64,000 nt of DNA from Pandoraea sp. (GTDB lineage Bacteria; Pseudomonadota; Gammaproteobacteria; Burkholderiales; Burkholderiaceae). The stretch spans positions 20,012 to 84,011 of the forward strand of contig JARLJF010000071.1 in assembly GCA_031291335.1 (NCBI GenBank), read 5' to 3'. Below the pieces are notes generated by a model. The model was given only the letters and a program-made list of their open reading frames with translations. It ran no database searches and had not been told where the DNA came from. Of this stretch, positions 25,364-30,827 are shown in pieces (position 1 is the first letter of the stretch; every line of letters begins with the position of its first letter). A program made the position numbers and the translations under genes.

Positions 25364-27829
25364 TCAGAAGTCGATCTGCGCGGACAACAGGAACGTGCGC
25401 GGTGCGGCCACGGTGGCGTAAGTGCCGCTCATGAGCCAGTAGTTGGAATTGAACAGGTTCTCGATGTTGGCGCGGAACACGACCGACTTGCCTGCGATGC
25501 GCGTGCGATAACGGGCACCGATGTCGTAACGGGTCCACGCGGGCAACTCAAGCGTGTTCGACGCATTGAAGTACATGCGCGACGTATTGATGATGCGGCC
25601 GTTGAGCGAGAGTCCCGGCACCCACGGCGTATCCCAGTCCACGCCGAGGTTGAAGGCGCGCTTGGGCACGCCGTTGGCGTCGTTGCCGTCGTTCACGCCG
25701 CCTGCCGTTTTGGTGAGCTTGGCGTCGTAGAACGTGGCGCTGGCCATCAGGCGCAGACCCTTGATGACTTCGCCGTACGCCGACACTTCGAGGCCACGGT
25801 TGCGTTGTTCGCCGTCGAAGCTGTAGATGTTGGTCGCCGGGTCAGTGACCGAGTTGGGACGTTGCACCTGGAAGACCGAGACCATCGTCGTCACCGGACC
25901 CCAATCGGCCTTCACGCCCGCTTCGTACTGCTTGGACTTGTACGGCGGGAATGCCTGACCGGCGTTACGGGCCGTGGCCGGGGCAATGCCGCCACGCGAC
26001 AGGCCCGACGTGAAGTTCGCGTACACCGAGACGTTCTGCAACGGCTTGACCACGATGCCCGCGAGCGGCGACACGGCGCTTTGGTCGTAGCTCGACGTCA
26101 GCGCGCCGTTGGCGGTGTTGAAGTTGTCGAGTGCAACGCGCTGGTGACGCAGGCCGCCGGTGAGCAGCACGCGATCGTTGAAGAACGACAGCGTGTCTGT
26201 GATGGCGATACTCGTCAATGCCGATTCGGAGGCCTTCTTCGGCTCCGTGCGCGGCGCGTTCACCACAGGCAGCGGCGCGGGGTTGTAGATGTTCGAGGGC
26301 ACGGAAGTCGACCCCGGCACGTACGAGTTTCCGGCATCCTGCTCGAGTCGCGAGGCCTGCACCGTGAGCGTGTGGCCAATGTCGAACGTCTTGAAGGTCG
26401 CACGTGCGCCCACGTCCGCCGTGCGCGAGCGCGTGTATGAATCGTAGTACGAGTTCATCGCGGTGAAGTTGCCGAGGGCGTCGGCGGGACCACTCGGGAA
26501 GGTCTGGTAGGCGGTGGCGTAGTGATAGCCCACGGCGCCCCAGACCGTCACGTTACGCAACACGTCGTATTCGAGGCGCGTCGTGACGGCGGAGTCGTGC
26601 AGATGCAGTTCGCTGCCCGGGTAGAAATTGCGATAGCCCGACGGCGCGTCCGGAATGGTCTTGACCGACGACTGGAAGCCGATCTGCGGACGGAAGTTGT
26701 CGTCGCCTTCGTGTTGCGTGTAGGCGTCGAGCGACCAGCGCAGGCGCTGCCCGGTGTAGTCGAGGCCGACGGCGCCGAAGCCGACGCTTTGTTTGCCGTT
26801 ATCGAGCGTGGTGTTCCCGTCGCGATAGACGCCGTTCACGCGCACGCCCCATTCCTGATTCTCGCCAAAGCGTCGGCCGACGTCGGCTTCGATGCCCAGT
26901 TGCGACTTGTTCTGGAACGTTGTCGTCAGACGCGTAAGCGGCTCACTCGCGGCGCGCTTGGTCACGACGTTGATCGCGCCGCCGATGCTGCCGCTCGGGC
27001 CGATGCCGTTCATCAGCGTGCCCGGCCCCTTGAGGACTTCCACGCGCTCGACGATGGCGGCGGGCACCCGGCTTGCCGAGGCCATGCCGTACAGACCGTT
27101 GAGGCCGACATCGCTGCTCGACACCGTATAGCCGCGAATCTGGAAGTCTTCGCCGAAGCCGCCGCTCGAGGTCAGCATGCGCACCGACGATTCGTTGATG
27201 ACGACGTCGGCGAGCGTGCGCGCCTGTTGGTCGCGCACCATTTGCTCGGTGTAGTTCATCGTGCTGAAGGGCACGTCCATCGCGTCGGCGGAACCCAACA
27301 TGCCAAGGCCGCCGCCCCGGGCCACCTGGCCCCCTGCGTAAGCCGGTTGCAGGCCGTTGTCATAGGCGGCAGCCGTGACGTTGACCGCGGGCAGCGTCAC
27401 GGCGTTGTCCGTTGCCGTGCCATGGGCAGCAGGCTGAATCAGATAGCTGCCATTCGATTGCGGCACCACGTCGACGCCCGTGCCTGCGACGAGCGCTTCG
27501 AGCCCGTTGCGCGGCGTGTACGTGCCTTTCAGGCCGTTGCTGTGACGTCCCGCGGTGACTTCGGGCTTGAACGACAGCATGATGCCCGCGTCGCGGCCGA
27601 AGCGGCTCAAGGCGTCTTCGAGCGAACCCGCAGGAATGTCGAAGGCACGCGCACCCAGTGCGGCGGCGCTTTGCGCGTGCACGGCGAGCGGTGTGAGCAG
27701 CGCAGCGCCGATCGGGGCTGCGACAGCCGCGCCCAGTGCAATGCGACCCAATGCGCAGGCCAGCCGCGTGCGGCGATGTACCCAATGTGGTTGGCTTGGC
27801 TGGTGTTGCAGCCCCCGGACGTGACCCAT
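25364..27829 (-). CDS. FecA-type TonB receptor with signalling domain
   Basis: 821-residue outer-membrane receptor and signal transducer. After a long signal region ending near LLTPLAVHAQ there is a secretin/TonB short N-terminal (STN) domain at about residues 62-133 (ARAFDIPAGSLEDALSRFGR to GSYLIQPAA), the part that talks to FecR. The plug follows (MVRDQQARTLADVVINESSV; VERVEVLKGPGTLMNGIGPS) and then the barrel ending in FLLSAQIDF. Start ATG 27829 is preceded by GAAAGGTC. Together with FecI/FecR upstream it forms a cell-surface signalling system responding to a ferric siderophore. Confidence 0.93.
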   Translation of the reverse strand: MGHVRGLQHQPSQPHWVHRRTRLACALGRIALGAAVAAPIGAALLTPLAVHAQSAAALGARAFDIPAGSLEDALSRFGRDAGIMLSFKPEVTAGRHSNGLKGTYTPRNGLEALVAGTGVDVVPQSNGSYLIQPAAHGTATDNAVTLPAVNVTAAAYDNGLQPAYAGGQVARGGGLGMLGSADAMDVPFSTMNYTEQMVRDQQARTLADVVINESSVRMLTSSGGFGEDFQIRGYTVSSSDVGLNGLYGMASASRVPAAIVERVEVLKGPGTLMNGIGPSGSIGGAINVVTKRAASEPLTRLTTTFQNKSQLGIEADVGRRFGENQEWGVRVNGVYRDGNTTLDNGKQSVGFGAVGLDYTGQRLRWSLDAYTQHEGDDNFRPQIGFQSSVKTIPDAPSGYRNFYPGSELHLHDSAVTTRLEYDVLRNVTVWGAVGYHYATAYQTFPSGPADALGNFTAMNSYYDSYTRSRTADVGARATFKTFDIGHTLTVQASRLEQDAGNSYVPGSTSVPSNIYNPAPLPVVNAPRTEPKKASESALTSIAITDTLSFFNDRVLLTGGLRHQRVALDNFNTANGALTSSYDQSAVSPLAGIVVKPLQNVSVYANFTSGLSRGGIAPATARNAGQAFPPYKSKQYEAGVKADWGPVTTMVSVFQVQRPNSVTDPATNIYSFDGEQRNRGLEVSAYGEVIKGLRLMASATFYDAKLTKTAGGVNDGNDANGVPKRAFNLGVDWDTPWVPGLSLNGRIINTSRMYFNASNTLELPAWTRYDIGARYRTRIAGKSVVFRANIENLFNSNYWLMSGTYATVAAPRTFLLSAQIDF

Positions 27830-27963
27830 GATCTGACCTTTCGTGTGGAAGAAGAGTGGTAGTGCTCGTCTTCCATGACCCGCGAAAAATCGAAACGGAT
27901 CACCTTTTTTGAAAAAATTTCGGTTGCGCCGATTAACGGTGATTGAGGGCGATTGACGACCAA

Positions 27964-28983
27964 TTACGCGGGTACCAGCCGGATGTCCCGTGCACCCCAG
28001 AAGCGTGTGACCGACTCGGTTCGCACGGCCAGCGTGGTGCCGAGCGTGTCGAGCACCTTGCCCACGTCGTCGAGCGGAAACGTGCCCGACACGCGCAAGT
28101 TCGCGACGCTGGCCTCGCACGAGAGCGCCGCATTGCTGTAACGCGCCAGCTCCGCCACGAAATCCGCGAGTCGCATGCTGCGCGCCACGATGAAGCCTTC
28201 GGCCCAGGTGGCGTCGCCTGCCGGGGCGTTGCTCGGCTCGGAAATGCTGTCTGCGGTGTAGCTGGCATGCATGCCGGTGCGCACGATCAGCGACTGCGCA
28301 GGTTTCGTTCGGGGACGAATCTCCACGGCGCCCTGATAGACGCTCACATGCGTGCCCGCGTCGAACTGCCGCACCGTATAGCGAGTGCCGAGCGCACGTG
28401 CCGTGCCCTGCGAGGTTTCTACGAGAAACGGACGCGACGGCATGTGAGTGTCCGGTGCTGTCGCGATCAGCACCTCACCGGCAATCAGCCTGACGCGCCG
28501 TTCGTCCTCGCGATAGACGATATCGACGGCGCTGTCGGTGTTGAGCACCAGTTGCGTGCCATCGGCGAGGCGCAGCGTGCGTCGTTCACCCACCGCCGTG
28601 CGAACGTCTGCCGACCAGCGTTGCCACGGCGACGAATGCACCAGGCCCCATGTACCGCTGCCCGCGAAGAGAAGCACGGCAAGCGTCTTCACGGCGCGGC
28701 GGCGCTGCTTCGAGGCGGGCGGCGCCAATGCCGCTTGCGCGATCCCCGCTTCCACCGGGGAGGCGAGTGGTGCGAGCTTGCCTTTGACGGACTCGATGCG
28801 CTGCCACGCGCGTTCGTGATCGGGATGCGCTTCGCGCCATTGCTGCCACTCGGCGATGAGCGGCGGCGCGACGTCGTCGCTCTGCAACTCGATGAGCCAC
28901 TCGACGGCGCGCTCAGCCACCTCTGCCGGCACGGTGGCGGCGTCAGCGGTGGTGTCGTACCAGGTCGAGCGAATGGCGGGCAT
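27964..28983 (-). CDS. FecR-type anti-sigma/signal transducer
   Basis: 339-residue inner-membrane regulator. An N-terminal DUF4880 domain contacts the sigma factor (AVEWLIELQSDDVAPPLIAE...REAHPDHERAWQRIE, residues 26-63), one membrane helix follows at about 98-115, and the periplasmic part carries the FecR domain (TAVGERRTLRLADGTQLVLN; GEVLI; FLVETSQGTARALGTRYTVR). It relays siderophore binding by the FecA-like receptor to FecI. Starts 28 bases after fecI; ATG 28983 chosen because longer frames run into fecI. Confidence 0.92.
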   Translation of the reverse strand: MPAIRSTWYDTTADAATVPAEVAERAVEWLIELQSDDVAPPLIAEWQQWREAHPDHERAWQRIESVKGKLAPLASPVEAGIAQAALAPPASKQRRRAVKTLAVLLFAGSGTWGLVHSSPWQRWSADVRTAVGERRTLRLADGTQLVLNTDSAVDIVYREDERRVRLIAGEVLIATAPDTHMPSRPFLVETSQGTARALGTRYTVRQFDAGTHVSVYQGAVEIRPRTKPAQSLIVRTGMHASYTADSISEPSNAPAGDATWAEGFIVARSMRLADFVAELARYSNAALSCEASVANLRVSGTFPLDDVGKVLDTLGTTLAVRTESVTRFWGARDIRLVPA

Positions 28984-29011
28984 GGTGTCGGCTGCGGCGG
29001 GTGTTGCGGCG

Positions 29012-29530
29012 TCAGCCGAGGAATGACAGGTCGGCGAAGTAGCAGCGCTGCAACGCCTTCGCCAAGTAACGCTTGACCGTCGGAATCGAGATGCCGAGCG
29101 CCTCGGCGACCTGAGCGTGCGTCTGACCGTCAAGTTGTGAATGCAGGAACGCTTGCCGGACGATGCCCGGCAGGCCGTCGAGCAGACGGTCGAGTTCGAG
29201 CAGGGTTTCCAGCATCATCGCGCGCGTCTCGGGCGACCATTCGACGTCGCGCGGCACATGGGCGAGCGCTTCCAGATAGGCGCGTTCGAGCTTCTGACGG
29301 CGCCAGTGATTGGACACGAGATTCTGCGCGACCGTGGTGAGATACGCGCGAGGCTCGTCGAACGTTACCGGCACACGATCGCTGCCCAGCAACCGCACGA
29401 ACGTGTCGTGGGCAATGTCGGCCGCCTGCTCGGCACTTCCCAGACGCCGATGCAGCCAACCCTTCAACCAGGAATGGTGATGGCTATACAGCAACTCGAC
29501 AGTGGAAGGGAGGGTACCCGGGGTTTGCAT
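29012..29530 (-). CDS. FecI-type ECF sigma factor
   Basis: 172-residue extracytoplasmic-function sigma factor. Region 2 is at WLKGWLHRRLGSAEQAADIA-HDTFVRLL and NLVSNHWRRQKLERAYLEAL, region 4 at LDGQTHAQVAEALGISIPTV-KRYLAKALQRCY. This spacing, without extra domains, matches the FecI subgroup. It should direct RNA polymerase to the FecA-like receptor and accessory genes. The gene is preceded by a strong Fur box at 29625-29643, so expression should follow iron limitation. Confidence 0.93.
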   Translation of the reverse strand: MQTPGTLPSTVELLYSHHHSWLKGWLHRRLGSAEQAADIAHDTFVRLLGSDRVPVTFDEPRAYLTTVAQNLVSNHWRRQKLERAYLEALAHVPRDVEWSPETRAMMLETLLELDRLLDGLPGIVRQAFLHSQLDGQTHAQVAEALGISIPTVKRYLAKALQRCYFADLSFLG

Positions 29531-29624
29531 GATCCAGCCTGATGTTCGGTCCACTCACGACGCTCTGGACCAGCGCGAACACTGGTAACGGTCATGCAGC
29601 AGGTGAAGCGAATGCCAATAATTT

Positions 29625-29643
29625 GTTAATGATAATCATTATT
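29625..29643. promoter_or_regulatory. Fur box upstream of fecI
   Basis: GTTAATGATAATCATTATT matches the 19-base Fur consensus (GATAATGATAATCATTATC) at 17 positions by eye. It lies about 95 bases before the fecI ATG on the minus strand. The best Fur box in the window. Confidence 0.85.
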
Positions 29644-29818
29644 AATAACTGATGGGAAATATCCCTGTCAATGCCAAGTGATTTCAGAGGACACCGAGAT
29701 ATCGGGACAGCGATACAACGCGAATGCCGTACAGGCCCATCTGGCGGCCTTGCGCGGTGACAACTTGCCGAAGTTCGTGGGCGAATTCCTATCTCGGTTG
29801 CGGCGCAGCAATTTGTGC

Positions 29819-29848
29819 TTGACGCTGCAAATTGGCCTCAGTTACCAT
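29819..29848 (+). promoter_or_regulatory. Candidate promoter of the magnesium leader transcript
   Basis: TTGACG at 29819-29824 and TACCAT at 29843-29848, spaced by 18 bases. The -35 lies inside an inverted repeat CAATTTG (29809-29815)/CAAATTG (29828-29834) that could be an operator. Transcription would start near 29855, about 23 bases before the leader GTG. Confidence 0.4.
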
Positions 29849-29877
29849 CCGCCTGTCTTCAATTTAAGGGGTTGTCC

Positions 29878-29919
29878 GTGAATTCCGATGCCAGTAGTAG
29901 TCGACCGTTGATCGACTGA
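29878..29919 (+). CDS. Leader ORF 1a, 13 residues, magnesium locus
   Basis: A GTG codon preceded by AAGGGG with a 6-base spacer opens a 13-codon frame (MNSDASSSRPLID) ending at TGA 29917-29919. The strong ribosome-binding site and the position in an otherwise gene-free leader argue for translation. The TGA is followed at once, in the same frame, by TTG and a second short ORF rich in proline. No homology is recognised. Confidence 0.4.
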   Translation: MNSDASSSRPLID

Positions 29920-29979
29920 TTGCCTGAGGATCCACAGCCATTCCCTGTGCCGCGTCCTCATGCAGGATGCGGTGTCTAG
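29920..29979 (+). CDS. Leader ORF 1b, acidic/proline-rich, MgtL-like
   Basis: TTG 29920, directly after the TGA of leader ORF 1a and in the same frame, opens a 19-codon ORF containing PEDPQPFPVPRPH and ending at TAG 29977. Translation would need reinitiation at TTG or stop readthrough. The acidic/proline run recalls enterobacterial MgtL (EPDPTPLPRRR), where translation of such a run falters at low magnesium and alters expression of the transporter gene downstream. The resemblance is by eye; no sequence relationship is claimed. Confidence 0.35.
   Translation: MPEDPQPFPVPRPHAGCGV
29926..29970 (+). promoter_or_regulatory. Competing RNA stems over leader ORF 1b
   Basis: Stem A: GAGGA (29926-29930) with TCCTC (29955-29959), enclosing CACAG/CTGTG (29933-29937/29945-29949). 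Stem B: GCGTCCT (29952-29958) with AGGATGC (29964-29970), including one G-U pair. They share 29955-29958 and cannot form together. A third stem ACGCTC/GAGCGT follows at 29989-30005. The arrangement is what a ribosome-controlled switch would need. Confidence 0.4.
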
Positions 29980-30160
29980 CGCCAATACACGCTCTTCCTG
30001 AGCGTCATCTCTCCGGCGCGATTCCCGCAGAAATTCCACCGTTGAGCCCGTGATGGGCGTTGTCGTCTTGCGCATGCTTTGGGCATCAAGACGGCACGCG
30101 CACGAGCCGACCGTTCATGCCGCGTGCGGCAAGGACGATTCGCAGCCATGCGAGGAAATC

Positions 30161-30508
30161 ATGCGAGTTTTTCAAACGTTTCAGGCTTTTCAGAGCCAAC
30201 CGACGCGCGCCACCCCGGTGTCGCGCCTGACCATCGTCTGCGTGGCCGATGCCCTGGGGGCATTGCGCAAGCAGATGTTCATCGATCTCACCGCGCTCGG
30301 GCTTCGCGCCACGCACGTCAGCATCACGCACTGGAGCGATCGTGACGAGGCGTCCGCGACCGTCACGCTCGATTGCCCGCTTGGTTCGCGCGGGTCGCTC
30401 ACGTCGCTTGTCATGCGCCTGTCGGGTGAACACAGCGTGCGCCGCGTGTTCTGGTCCGACGATGCCACCCGTCGCGCCCCGGCCGGCTCGATGCCCGCGC
30501 ATGCCTAG
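30161..30508 (+). CDS. Small protein resembling the MgtC C-terminal (ACT-like) domain
   Basis: 115-residue soluble protein. After a short N-terminal extension, RLTIVCVADALGALRKQMFI-DLTALGLRATHVSITHW (about residues 22-58) and VMRLSGEHSVRRVFW (86-100) give the alternating strand-helix pattern and the RLS-E-SV-V-W ending seen in the C-terminal ACT-like domain of MgtC proteins, here without the membrane part. ATG 30161 has AGGA six bases before it. The gene is the first full-length ORF after the magnesium leader and precedes mgtA, so a role in magnesium homeostasis, perhaps as a regulatory subunit, is likely. Family assignment is by pattern recall. Confidence 0.55.
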   Translation: MRVFQTFQAFQSQPTRATPVSRLTIVCVADALGALRKQMFIDLTALGLRATHVSITHWSDRDEASATVTLDCPLGSRGSLTSLVMRLSGEHSVRRVFWSDDATRRAPAGSMPAHA

Positions 30509-30599
30509 TGCGGCCGCGCGGATCGATTCACCTTTTCCTTGCCGTGCAGCGCGATAACGTCTGCCGGTATGCCGAATGGAAAAATCTAAGGAGTCCGAT

Positions 30600-30761
30600 A
30601 TGGAAGATGGAAGTAGCCGAATGAGGCCCGTCGGAACCGCGCGCGTGGCGCACGGACTTCCGACGGGCGATCCGATACCCGACCCAAGCATTTTCGTTAT
30701 TACCGACCGCGCCCCGCGCGGCGCGGCTGGGTGCGTTCGCGCTTTTTTTCCGGAGACATGA
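30600..30761 (+). CDS. Leader ORF 2 before mgtA with DPIPDP run
   Basis: 53-codon ORF with a very good ribosome-binding site (AAGGAG at 30588-30593, six bases before ATG 30600) and TGA at 30759-30761, 66 bases before mgtA. Residues 24-29 are DPIPDP, an acidic/proline alternation like that of MgtL. An upstream in-frame ATG at 30576 lacks a ribosome-binding site. Hairpin 30626-30668 lies just before the DPIPDP codons (30669-30686), and a hairpin with seven Ts lies inside the ORF's 3' part, so progress of the ribosome should affect RNA folding and termination. Candidate magnesium-sensing leader peptide. Confidence 0.55.
   Translation: MEDGSSRMRPVGTARVAHGLPTGDPIPDPSIFVITDRAPRGAAGCVRAFFPET
30626..30668 (+). 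promoter_or_regulatory. 11-bp leader hairpin abutting the DPIPDP codons
   Basis: GCCCGTCGGAA (30626-30636) and TTCCGACGGGC (30658-30668) are perfect complements with a 21-base loop. The stem ends exactly one base before codon 24 of leader ORF 2, so a ribosome paused on the acidic/proline codons would hold this stem open. Confidence 0.55.
30707..30749 (+). terminator. Attenuator-like overlapping hairpins with T7 before mgtA
   Basis: Stem I pairs CCGCGCC (30707-30713) with GGCGCGG (30720-30726). Stem II pairs GCGCG (30721-30725) with CGCGC (30738-30742) and is followed directly by seven Ts (30743-30749), the form of an intrinsic terminator. The two stems share 30721-30725 and exclude each other. 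Both lie within leader ORF 2. Confidence 0.5.
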
Positions 30762-30827
30762 CATCCGGTAGCGCTTGACGAGACCGGCCGGCCGCCATGC
30801 CAGCGTAAGCCGTGCCAGGAAATCGTC

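Larger units (their letters stand above)
29531..29877. other. Intergenic control region between fecI and the Mg leader
   Basis: Divergent control region. It contains the Fur box for fecI (29625-29643) and the promoter for the rightward magnesium transcript (29819-29848). A short open frame at 29678-29881 has no good ribosome-binding site or protein-like composition and crosses that promoter, so I do not call it. Confidence 0.4.

Noticed and set aside
26522..27862. 446-codon plus-strand frame
   Set aside because: Antisense to the FecA-like receptor, whose plug and STN domains are clear.
27830..27963. FecI-dependent promoter before the FecA-like receptor
   Set aside because: The gap contains GAAATTTTTTC and CGTTTC, loosely like iron-sigma promoters, but the spacing does not fit the known consensus well enough to call.
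29678..29881. 67-codon plus-strand ORF right of the Fur box
   Set aside because: No ribosome-binding site, no protein-like pattern, and it spans the likely magnesium-locus promoter.
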